Shown one piece after another: positions 50,694 through 61,606 of a DNA stretch of 64,000 nt (position 1 is its first letter; the number at the start of each line of letters is the position of its first letter). The position numbers and the translations under genes were made by a program. The stretch is from Nyssa sinensis (lineage: Eukaryota; Streptophyta; Magnoliopsida; Cornales; Nyssaceae), in NCBI GenBank assembly GCA_008638375.1, contig CM018052.1, positions 9,318,506-9,382,505 of the forward strand, given 5' to 3'. Below the pieces are notes generated by a model. It did no database searches. It had not been told where the DNA came from and saw only the letters and a list, made by a program, of their open reading frames with translations.

Positions 50694-52046
50694 CTACGGA
50701 AAGCCAAACAATGCTTTACAACTTTCATGTTTTGAGTTTTGAGGGATACTGGCTGCATCAAGGTCAAAATCGGGCTTGAAGTCACTGCATGTGGACTGCG
50801 AGCATTTTTAGCTATGCAAAATTCTAATGCGTGGGTCCATGCGGTGTTTTTTGGAAATTCCAGATCTAGTGCAAAAATTCCAGCTGAAAATACCACTTTC
50901 CTAGTTATATTAGGATTTTATTTTATTTTATTTTTAATATTTTCCTTAATTAGTTAGATTTGGGTATTTTTATTTTAGGATAATATTTAGAATATCTTTA
51001 GGAGTTCTAGTAGGCTTCCAACACTGAATTAATGTGTAAAAGGAGGAAGAGATCAGATTTGACGTCTCTCTCTCTCTCACTCCTCTCTTTTCTAATTTCT
51101 CCTTCAAGTTATCATGGCCCTACGTGGCTAAACTTTTATAATTGGTCAAAGGAAACAGAAGCCTCGAAATCAATAAAACTGTAAGATCTAATTTGTTTTT
51201 ATTGTTCAATTTATGTTTTGAGTATCGGATGTTCTTGTGTGCTTATTTTCATGATTGTCTCATTTAATTACTAGGAGGCCTACTAGTTTATTATTCGTTG
51301 CAATCTACTGCTAGGTTAGATATCAAATCCATTATTGTTTGATCCCTCTAATTTGTGAAGTAACTAAGATTTAATGCTTTGTTGTGTTAGAAATTATTAG
51401 ATCTTAGGAAGAACGTTCAACTAAATTAAATACAACTGCTTATGCTTGTGTTGTTTAATTTCATTGATCTTTCTAATTCTTAAGGCTGCTACTAGATTAA
51501 ACCTTTAACGTTTGTCTTGGGATGTTTAGTAGTTAGGGTTAATTAGATAGCTTGTTTTCTAATTAACTGTGACTAAGGAGAGATAGAAAAATAGCTCCAA
51601 CAGTGAATATTCAAAGTGTGAATTGATATATACTTGCATCGATGATCAGTTGTAAAATTTTGATGGTGGATGTTCACTTAGACCAATGTTTGTTCTTTTG
51701 ATTGAATTTGATACTTTAATTTGAATTATTTCTTAGTTTCTTTTATTTAAATTGTTTTCGTTATACTCAAACACCCCCCATCTTTGTTCACGTAGCATAA
51801 AACTAGGCTAGATACTCTCCGTGGGAACGATCCTTACTTCCACCACTACATATATTTCTAGGAGTTTAGGTTTTATTTTTTTTGGTTGCCTGCGACAATA
51901 AACCATCAGTTCAATGGTCTAAGACAAGGGTGGGTTGGCTTGGACGAGTGGCGTGACAGTTAACACAGACCCTAACTTATGCTGTAGGCATAGCATGTGG
52001 CAAACCTACACATGGGCGGTTGTCAAGGCAGTTACATGACAGTTGG
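50694..52046 (+). mobile_element. Non-coding remnant with Athila/Tat LTR features
   Basis: Contains CTCTCCGTGGGAACGATCC at about 51816-51834 and then TTTTGGTTGCCTGCGAC, a decayed form of the primer-site region known from Athila/Tat-type Ty3/gypsy elements (tRNA-Asp type). There is a CT-rich stretch at 51065-51090. No protein domain or clean LTR boundary is visible. 51940-52046 has TGACAGTTAACAC and ACATGGGCGG motifs like those at 55032-55110. Confidence 0.5.
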
Positions 52047-54465
52047 TGTCACGATCCGAAACCCACCTTATACGGATCTCGTATCACGGGGTCGACCCTG
52101 TGGCCATCCCTACTTTTTATTTCCTTGTATCAATAACAACAATGTATAATATAAAACTTAAACGGTAAATCAACGGAAGTCTTAAATACATAATAAGGTT
52201 CTGCAATGTCAAAATAGAAACCAACATAACATCACCCTTAGGTGGTGAATACATGGGAAAACTACATCATAACTAATACATTCCTCAAAATGTACTTCTA
52301 TGCTCTTGGACTCCTACTACGGTCTTGCAGCATCCCTACTTGAAAGAAATAGTAAGTTAGAGTGAGCTAACGAAGCTCAGTAAGTAAATTCCCATCTTTG
52401 ACACTGGTTAGGGTTAACATAGAAAGAACATGAGTGTGAACATGATAGCCAACCATAGGATAAGATGCTGTGATAGCCAATAAGGATAAAATGCCATAAT
52501 GGCCAATGAACAGTAGAGGTCACAATAATCAATCATGAGTAATGGAGATAACATGAACATGGAAATGTCAATAGAAATCAGTCAACACAAATGTACTGCC
52601 ACAATAAATCGATAACAATCAATTGTAATCAATGAGTGAACTCTCAATATAAGATTATTCATAAGGAGTGACAACATCCTATGAATCCAATAAACGTAAT
52701 CATATCTGTTAAACATAAGTGATGCATTTACTCTATTCAGGGCTTAGCAGACCCTCAGTCTTTTGGGGCCCGACGTAGGCCCCTTAAACTCAATGCATAT
52801 AAAATGTCGTCAAAACTTAGTGCATAAAAATGCCATCATTTCCACATGTCCATTCATAGACTCGACCCGTAGGTCCTGTCAACTCAAAAAGCATCGGATA
52901 GATATTGTGACTAAGTACAAATCTGGCATTCATAATATATCATGATCATTCGTGATTCCATAGGAGTGTATAAAGATAGAATATCATTCATTCAGTAAAA
53001 ACATAACAGTAGACCTTTCAAGGCATAGTACATTATAATGATCAATGATATAGCAGTCAATAAACGTCCACAAGATAGAACAATATCACATTGTGGAAAC
53101 AATAAATATTTGGTACGTACAAGAGTACAAATCTGGCAGTAATAGAATGAACAAGGCTTGGAAGACCACATGTAAGAGATTGGGGTTTACTTACCTTATC
53201 AGTGCGTTCTAGTTCAGTATTCTGTAACCTTTTCCTTCCCTTTTGATTTCTATAGATATCAGTAAACACATTTTAGTTTAATGTTATTCTTCAAATTTTG
53301 TATCTTGTTGCTATAAGTATTTCATTTGCTAAAATAGACTCTACTATTGAGTCTGACATGTCAAAAAAAGTCGGTTTAGGCTTTCACAGATTTTAGTTTG
53401 GGTTTGAGCATCATTAAGGGTTATATGGTAATTTGGCACTTTTACGGGTCATTATTTTTTGGGACTCAGTCTCGTGAGACAGACCCTTCCATTGGCTTTA
53501 GAATGCCAATTAAATAAAGAAAATACTATTCACTTAACTTAATTGGTCATTGAAATTAAATACCATTAATTAACTAAATTAATTAACTATAATAATTTTA
53601 TATATTATTAAAGTGAAACTTTAGTCACACTTGTCTTGGTGGCGGCCTCAATGGGTATAAGGGCTTCAGCCCACACGCACCATGGTTCGATTCTCACCAT
53701 GACAGTCTGCCCCCCCTTTTTTTTTTGAATTTCTGTAAGTTAAAAGGTGAACAAGCCTCTATTCATGGATAGGGTACTCCTTATCCTCAACAGGGATAGC
53801 TAACGGATTTGTTATCCTTGGAACCAAACGCCCCTATAATAATTAATTTAGAATTCAAAATTGCGCCATTTTAATAAGGTTCAATTATGCGATGGGTCGG
53901 GTTTCGACTCAACCCGTGACCTGACCTGTGAACAGTGTCATCTTCCTCATGATTGTTCGGCCAGACTCCGGTCACCCACTCTGGCGCCAGTGACTGAAAG
54001 CTAAAAGAATTCACTTTTTAAAACTTAATTTTCCTACAATTTTGAAAGCCTCTTTTCATTCTAAACTGTTCCTAACCATATTAAAAACATTTAGATGACC
54101 ATTTGAGCTCTCAAAACTAGATGAAATAGCCATAATCTTCCGAACTCAATTTTTCGATCATGGGCTGTTTCTACCCCATTTCTTAACCATTCAACTTGCA
54201 GTTTCTTCCCAATTTATTCTTTTTCTTTATAGATTAACATCATGCAATTATTTAAAAGCATAATCAACTTCTAACAAAAAAAAAAAAAAAACCCAGAATT
54301 TCAATTACAGAGAAAAAAATCTTACTGTTGCGCTTCTCCTCTTTTTCTTCCTTCCTTCTCCTTCAGTTCCCCTTTCTTTTCTTTTTTTTTTTTCCTTACA
54401 TTTCTAAGCATGCAATGCATTCATCTATCCTTATAGGAAAAGTTCCACCACCTTTTGGTTTCTTC

Positions 54466-54502
<37 letters not shown>

Positions 54503-54666
54503 TTTTCTTTTCTTTTTCCTCCATTTTCTAACTTTCCTACTTTGATCTTCTAAATTCTTAACCTTCCTTAGTTAATGTTTCTTTAATTTTTTTGGTAGGT
54601 TATATATATATATATATATATATATTGTATGTAACCTCACTCTCTCATTTTATGTTGGGTTGAATG

Positions 54667-54704
<38 letters not shown>

Positions 54705-55031
54705 TCTAACCTCTCTCATTTATACTATATGTAACCACACTACATGTATATACAACACATTATATACTCACACATATATATATGTTTATGGTTATATAGA
54801 TATATATCTACATATATATTTAATAATTCATATATATATAAATTTATATTACATATGTATACATATACGTACATGTACTTTAATGCTCGCTCAGGTATCG
54901 CCCGGGCATTGTCTGTACATTGGAGATTGTTTGCATGCTAAAACCAATCAATTCATTTAATATTATAAATCAAACTCTAACAGTTAGATTTATAGTGTTT
55001 GCTCGGCTACATTTTGGGTCGGGGTATTGCA
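52047..55031 (-). mobile_element. LTR (family G), about 3.0 kb
   Basis: Begins TGTCACGATCCGAAACCCACC on the plus strand (minus-strand end GATCGTGACA), with its other end at TCGGGGTATTGCA. It has the family features: stem-plus-CAG module (52335-52420), 130-170-bp modules (53330-53530), tRNA-like block (53630-53712), hairpin (53767-53786), then CT and TA microsatellites (54467-54500, 54601-54702). The flanking 5-mers do not match, so it may be a solo LTR with a decayed target site or a fragment. Confidence 0.7.
53630..53712 (+). other. tRNA-like block in the G LTR (antisense)
   Basis: TTGGTGGCGGCCTCAATGGG followed 30 bases later by a near-perfect B box, GGTTCGATTCTC (53684-53695), and then a C and T run. 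An acceptor stem does not close, so this is a tRNA-like remnant and not a functional tRNA. Confidence 0.45.
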
Positions 55032-55407
55032 ATTAGGCTGACTCATGGACATGAAAGTTACATGGGCAGACAATTATGGGCGTGTGGTTGTATCTATGTT
55101 TGACAACAAGGCAATAGTTATCTTGATGTGCCTTGGTGGCACACAAAGGCTGAAGATATGTGCAACAACTATAGGTGGTTACATAGGAGTTGCAAAACAT
55201 GGGCAGGAGGCCTAGGGGCATGCTATTCGTGGCAGTAGCATATAACCTAGCAGCAGGGGGTTGTTAACTGCACATATGTGGCACAAGCTGGTTGGTGCAA
55301 ATAGTTGGGGTTGTTAATTGCAATGCCCTGCATGGCATTGGCTGGTTGGTCCAGCACACCTAAGCAGTTGGGGTTGTCAATTGCAATGTCTTGCCTGGCA
55401 TTGGCTG
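55032..55407 (+). repeat. Degenerate tandem repeat array, left part
   Basis: From about 55250 the sequence repeats a 55-65-bp unit containing TTGGTTGGTCCAGCACACC, AAGCAGTTGGGGTTGTCAA and AATGCCCTGC-TGGCA motifs. The array continues at 59787-59950 after the A solo LTR. 55032-55250 has looser related motifs (CATGGGCAG, GGTTGT). Confidence 0.75.
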
Positions 55408-58400
55408 TGTAACACCCTGACCCAATCAAGCAAAGCAATTAACGATAATGAAAATTATCATAAGTTAATTTGCTTAATAACTATGGGTGATGCTAGATAT
55501 GACTAATGACTCGGAATACGGAAGCAAAGGCATAATGACGAAAAGAATCAACGATTAATTAGAGACGACCGATATAAGAATGCAATGTAATGCCAAGAGC
55601 CATGATTTGATAGAATTATGGCAAGTGTTAATCAAGGAGTAACACACAAATGAATGTGAGAAATTAGTGCGCGAAGTGCACTTAAGCAAGTTTAGCATAA
55701 AGCAAAAAGGGAGCGCGTTTAATCGAAATTATTCCAATAATTATGATGGACTCTTAAAATAATTAAAAATACATTTAAATACATCAAGGCGAAACAATAA
55801 AGGCTATGAAAGTCGATAAGATCTCGATTTATGGAATCCATACACAAAAAATTGAGCAAATTAGCACGAGGCGAGAATAAAAGAAACTTGATTAAAATTT
55901 GTCAGCAAATGCGATACATTATTAATGTAAATAAAACACCACTTAATGTGTCAAAAAAATAAATAAATAAGATTTACGACATAAAAACTTAGCACATAAA
56001 AATCAAAAGCAACGCGAGAATAGTAAGGAGTTTTTAAAGCGATTAAGGCACAATTTCAAAATCTGACAAATAATACCTAAAATGCCAAACAAGGCATAAG
56101 TAATAAAAAGAAGAAAAATAAGGCCAAAAATGATGGCCAAAGGGTTTGAACCTTAGACCAAAAAGAGGGAGAAAACTTATACCCAAAAATATAGCCAGCC
56201 ACAACACTTTTATGCTATATATCTCACAAGAATTTTATGTAACCCATATAAATTTACAAGTCTGCATACTCAAAGCGGAGGTGTCAACACTTCATTGGAC
56301 CACAATTTCCTCTAATTAGAATTCTTGTAGCGTAAGCCCACATGATATATACATATATGTATGTTGCGTGTGTGAAGAGTGTACTTCATAATTCAGACCA
56401 TGATGGTTGGCTAAAGAGAGAAAGAGGAAATCTAGAGAGAGAAATGAGAGAAACTAGAGAAAGAAAGGGAGAAGAAGAAAGAGGCATTGTTACATGTAGC
56501 TTCTCGAAGCCTAAGAATGAAGTTTTAGAAAGAAAAGATATGGGCCATTGACTAAACAGGTATGAAACCTTTTCTTAAAGATTTAATTCATTATTTTTAT
56601 TGAAAACTAGAAGTTTAATGAAGAAATATGAGAAAAACAGTGAGGGAAAACCCTAAGAAAACCTAAGTTGCCATTAACGATAGCTTAAAACTAGGTCAAG
56701 CTTTTGACTTGAACCAAATGCTATTTTGTGATCGGGGACCAAACCTAGACCAGAAATGGATCACAAAGAAGCAAAAACCGCACGTTTTGGCCCAGAAATT
56801 TACATTTAATAGAGAGTTGTAGGTTTAGGGAATAATCGACCAACTCAAAAAATGAACGCAATGCTTCGTTTAGAAGTTATGGAGTTGTAACCCCTGAGCT
56901 ATGGAACACAAGGTTCAAAAATGAGACATTTTGGTGGAGAAATGAGAGAGAAATAGTAAAATTTTCACGGTGGCTGGAAAAGCGTGAATCGAAGAAAACT
57001 ATCTGATCACTAGAATCCAAAGGGCCAAGTTTAACCTTAATGGTCCTAATATTGATGGGGACTTGTTTAAGATAAAAAAATAGTCTTAAAACATTAGGAA
57101 AAATAAGTTAAAAATTAATTTTTTTTTTACCAAATCTGGTTACCGGTGCCGGAAAAGCTCATCGGAGTGTCATCGGGACAATGGGAAAGATGAAGACCTA
57201 TTCGGGTCAGGTCGGGTCAGTTTCAGGATCGAGTCGGAACCCACCCGACCACACAAATATGAAAGTGGAACGACACCATAAAGAGTTTGGGTTTTTAAAT
57301 TTAAATCAGTTTAGGGCTATTTGGCATCAGGTATAGTAATCCCCAATTTGATAAACTTGTTCAGACCCAGAGATATCCTATCCCTGGCATAGCCTTGTCC
57401 AGTGTTTGGCTTAAAATAAATCAGAAAACAAATATAAGGAACTGCGGCCAGTGGGTTTCAAACCCTTAAGCGTGTGCATGTGTGTGGCACTTAACCCACA
57501 TGTATGAACCATTGTGCCACTGAGGCACTTGGTTAAAATAGTACCTAAATAAATATATAATATAAAATAATATAATTAGATTAATTCAATTAATTTAATT
57601 TAGTAAATTATTCTCGGTGTCCAAATAAAATAAAAAATTTGTGTAACCCAACATTTTGGGTATTCCAGATTCAATGGGAGAGTCCAAATTGCAAAATTAA
57701 ATCTTAAAGAATGCGAATGGACAAATTGGGTTGATCTCAAAAATGACTTAAAAGCCAAATAAAGATACCGAACGACCTCCAAACATTACGAAAGTACGAC
57801 CCTTAAGTTTTTTTACATTCTGGAGTCGACGGTGGAGTCTGTTTTAGCAAACGAAGTACCGAAAGACATGACGCATGAAAGCGTAAAATTATGAAAATTC
57901 TCATGAGCTTAATGTAAGTCACATAAATGCAAATTAAGATCCGAAAAAGCCTAAATTAATTATATTCAATATTTTGGATTTGACGTTAACGTTCCTTTGA
58001 AGAGAATAAGACCCGGTAATAAATTAAAAATGACAAATACGTCCTTAGGACTTAATGAAGTTACCAGAAGTATAAAAATGACATTAATAAGTCCACAGAA
58101 ATGTTATTTGAACCAAAAAGACTCAAATGGATCTGAATAAATAAATCGTATATGGAGAAATATGGAATATTAAAAAAAGATAAATTACCGTAATGCCCTT
58201 AAAGGGCCAAATAAGTTATAAGGTATCAGGGAACCCTAAATGGGAAATTGAAGACCCTTAATTGAATAGACTAAGTTCAAAAGAACTTAAAACACTGAAT
58301 AACAAGATTTGGGGTTAGATTAATACTGATTCGTTATGCCATGTATTTGTTATCCGTGATTATAGGATCACCCAAATGACGAAAAATGGAGAGAGTTACT

Positions 58401-59786
58401 CCTATTATGGTAACCGCATGGGAATGTAATGCTAAGAACCCAATGTAAGTAAACCCGAACTCTAGCATGTAGTATTCCTAGCCATGTCACAGTTTATTTC
58501 CTTGATATTGCCAACTTGTACTCCATACATACCTGACATTGTTGCCAATAACTTAATGTGATTATTTTTCCATTTCTATACCTTGCTTGGCTATTGAAAA
58601 ATTGTTATACCTTTCATTGTTGAGAAGTTGTTATTCCACAAATATGTACATCGCTTGTGAAATTTTGACAATCATGATATTATTATGAGTGCCTGGAGTT
58701 ATGATCTGTCACAATGTCCATCTGATTCACAGATGCTTTTGGACCTACAGGTCGGTGTTTGGGAGTGATGCCTAACACTCAGCCCATGGAAGACATGATA
58801 TATGTATAGAGCCTTAGTGCTATCTAGTAGCCCGATAGTGGGATGGACCTGGATGAGCACTTTTGGGGGTATGTCGGGCCCTATTTGTAATAGCATCTGC
58901 TCTGTTAGTATCTTATATCATTTATTGATATTCTGATGATGCACTTATGGATTATTGATATGCCTTACAAGCCTATCTTGGCTATGTTTAATGATGTACT
59001 CATTGATTATTGATACGCTTTATGAGCCTATCCTTGGATTATCTGTTAATATATTATTTGATTAATGCCATGCTTGTTTGCCTATCTTTCGACTCGATTT
59101 GCTATCTTGTGATTTGTGGCAACTAATTATTATATAGGTCAATCCCTATTATTGATTTGTTATTCTACCTTCGATGTGCCTTTTAGTCCCATGGGTTACC
59201 TTAGTTGATTTATTTTCATTTGTGACTGGCTACTAATATCTATCATTTCGCTTGCCATTTGGTTATATCTTAATACTTATATAGACTAACCCTATCCCAT
59301 GACAGAGTGATGAAATTTACTCACTGAGTTAAGTTCGCTCACTCCATATTTATAACTATGTTTCAGGTAGCTCTACAAGGGAGGAAACGAAATGAGGCGA
59401 CTAGTGGAGCTAGTGGTATGTTTGTGAGCAATATTGATGAAGTAAACTCCAAGTCATAACTTTTAACATGTACTTTGTCAGGCTGATTCAAATAATAGGT
59501 ATTTGTGATATTGTATCATTGGTAGTGATGATAGACTTGATTAGTGAATCATGATGATCAAAATAGTACTTGGAGATATTTGATTGATGGTTGTTGGAGT
59601 TTAGTTTGTGATCTGATGAATTGCATTGGTGTAGCTTCCACATTAAATGATTTATGATTTATTGATATGAAGTAAAAGAAAAAATTTTATCATTCTGTGT
59701 AATTCATTTGATTTTGTATAGCCTATCTGTGTGGTAGTGTCAGTCGTTGCCCCTAATTCGCTTAAGGTGGGTTACGAGTCGTGACA
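55408..59786 (+). mobile_element. 4.4-kb solo LTR (family A copy 2)
   Basis: From TGTAACACCCTGACC to GTCGTGACA. It splits the tandem array, whose units continue on each side. The left flank GGCTG and the right AGTTG are a target duplication differing by two transitions. It contains no pol. It holds a purine-rich GAGAGA zone (56410-56500), a hairpin (57367-57387), a tRNA-like block (57440-57535), 130-170-bp modules (57640-58200) and the stem-plus-CAG module (59296-59370). It provides the reference for the interrupted copy at 23328-30366. Confidence 0.85.
57440..57535 (-). other. tRNA-like block in the A LTR (antisense)
   Basis: On the minus strand TGGCACAATGG (A-box-like) is followed by GGGTTTGAAACCC (57464-57452, B-box-like) at tRNA-like spacing. 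There is no convincing acceptor stem. Orientation is again opposite to the LTR. Confidence 0.45.
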
Positions 59787-60582
59787 AGTTGGTTGGTCCA
59801 GCACACCCAAGCAGTTGGGTTTGTCAACTGAAATGCCCTACGTGGCAGAGGCTGATTGGTCCAGCAAACTCAGTACTTAGGGTTGTTAACTACAAAGCTT
59901 AGTGTGGTAAAGGCTAGTTGGTACCAGCAAACCTTTTAGTAGTAGGGGGTGTCAACTACTAGGGAAATTTTTGTGTAGGCTGCTTATTCATATGCTTTGC
60001 TAGGGTTACCGAAACCAGATAAGACGTGGGAGATGAATATGAGAAGGAGAGTCTTGTTCTGCAACTCTTAGCCTATGTAATCCTTGTACTTAATGAAAAG
60101 TAAAAGTTGGGATTTTTTTCCCCACAAACGGCTGAGTGTTTGTGCTTTTTTTTTTTGTGTGTTATGCCTTAGTTTTTATTTTTAATTATCTTGTGCAAAC
60201 TCTGTATGTTGGAAGCCTTTTGTGGGTGGCAACCTATTTGGTTGTGTGGTTAGCTGGTCAAGTCAATGGAGACTTGGCACCATACAAGCAGAAAAATTGG
60301 TGTTAGAATTTCACCCTTGTGACAATTTTTATTACAAATTTTTATGCTCTCGTGTATCAATTAACACAAAATGAAAACTTTAAAAAGAATTGAACATGTC
60401 AAATTCTTTGACAACCAAGTAACACTTGGATTTGTCACTTAAACAAGAGAATAATTTTTTTAAAATTCAAAATTAAATATTATTGATAACAAACCTTAAT
60501 CATAAAGATGTATTACATTATATTTATAAAGTTAGAATAGTACTATTTTGAGTTAGAAACCATAACTCTTATTTTTATCTAG
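59787..60582 (+). other. Tandem array right part and LTR-like tail
   Basis: 59787-59970 continues the tandem repeat begun at about 55250. 59970-60300 looks like the downstream part of an LTR (CCTATGTAATCCTTGTACTT, AATGAAA, T-rich run, then TTGGCACC and TTGGTGTTAGAATT near 60270-60310 that could be a decayed primer-site region). 60340-60582 is AT-rich with nothing recognisable. Confidence 0.4.
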
Positions 60583-61470
60583 ATCAAGGCTTTAATAGAC
60601 CTAGAATTCCCCATAACTAAAAGGGATTTTCAGCGGCTAAATGCAAGGATAACAACACTTAATGGGTTTATATCTAAATTAAAGGATCAATGCCTCCCTT
60701 TCCTTAAAGCTCTAAAGGGGAGTAAGGTCCTAGAGTGGACCTCTGAATGCGAAGAAGCCTTCCATCAACTCAAGTAGTACTTAACCTCCCCAGACCTTCT
60801 TTTAAAACCAGTGCTAGGGGAAAAACTACTCTTGTATTTAGCCGTGTCAAAATGTGTGGTTAGCTATGCGTTAATTAGGGAAGACAAAGGAGTTCAGAGG
60901 CTCGTCTTCTTTGTTAATAAAGCACTTCTGGACACCGAGACAAGGTATTCCAAAATTGAAAAATTGGCTTTAGCCTTGCTAGTATCTACTCAAAAGTTCA
61001 AACCATACTTTAAAGCTCATCCTATTATGATCCCCACATCCTATCCTTCAAAATTGGTCCTTCAGGAACCTGAAGTTTCTAGACGATTAGTTAAAAGGTC
61101 AGTAGAGTTAGGAGAATTTGATATATCTTACGTTCTGCAAACTGCTATCAAAGCTTAAGCACTTACAGATTTCATAGCTGAATTTGCTGGAACCCAGCAT
61201 TCAAAAGCCTAAACCATTATAGACACTTCGACATGGCTACTTTACACTGATGGTTCCTCTACAAACAATAGCTCTGGAGTAGGTATAAAACTTCAATCCC
61301 CTAATGGGATCATAACCAAAAAAGTTTTCAGCCTAGGATTTAGAGCCTCTAACAACAAAGCTGAGTACGAAGCACTTATCATCAGGTTAAAACTAACTCT
61401 AGAATGTGAAGCTCTGGACCTTGACGTATTTTTTGACTCTTAGCTAGTAGTCAGTCAGGTCTTAGGATGA
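60583..61470 (+). pseudogene. Ty3/gypsy Tat-type pol remnant (RT end, RNase H, part of a second RNase H)
   Basis: One frame runs through 60583-61470 with four in-frame stops (60775, 61156, 61210, 61441). The parts are, in order, an RT-to-connection segment (ITKRDFQRLNARITTLNGFI), a decayed RNase H (KLLLYLAVSKCVVSYALI; ALLDTETRYSKIEKLALALL), the linker ALTDFIAEF, and the start of a second RNase H (LLYTDGSSTNNSSGVGIKLQ; NNKAEYEALI). Two RNase H domains in tandem are a hallmark of Tat elements (Ogre, Retand). The RT active site, protease, gag and integrase are absent, so this is an old truncated copy, but indels have not disturbed the frame. Confidence 0.88.
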
Positions 61471-61606
61471 AAAACAATAAAGATAATCAATTTGAGATAG
61501 GCTCAAATTTAAAATATAAAAAATTCTAATAGAACATTAAAACAAATATTCTTATTTTTAGAATATCAAACCTGTCCTACATCACAAATTTTAACATATA
61601 TTGTGT

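Noticed and set aside
53630..53712. A possible true tRNA gene
   Set aside because: The B box is good, but acceptor and D stems do not pair, and similar blocks recur at the same LTR position in other families.
54664..54960. Tyr/Ile-rich 98-residue frame
   Set aside because: Translation of a TA/CA microsatellite in the G LTR.
52047..55036. Clean target duplication for the G LTR
   Set aside because: Flanking 5-mers GTTGG and ATTAG share too little to claim a duplication.
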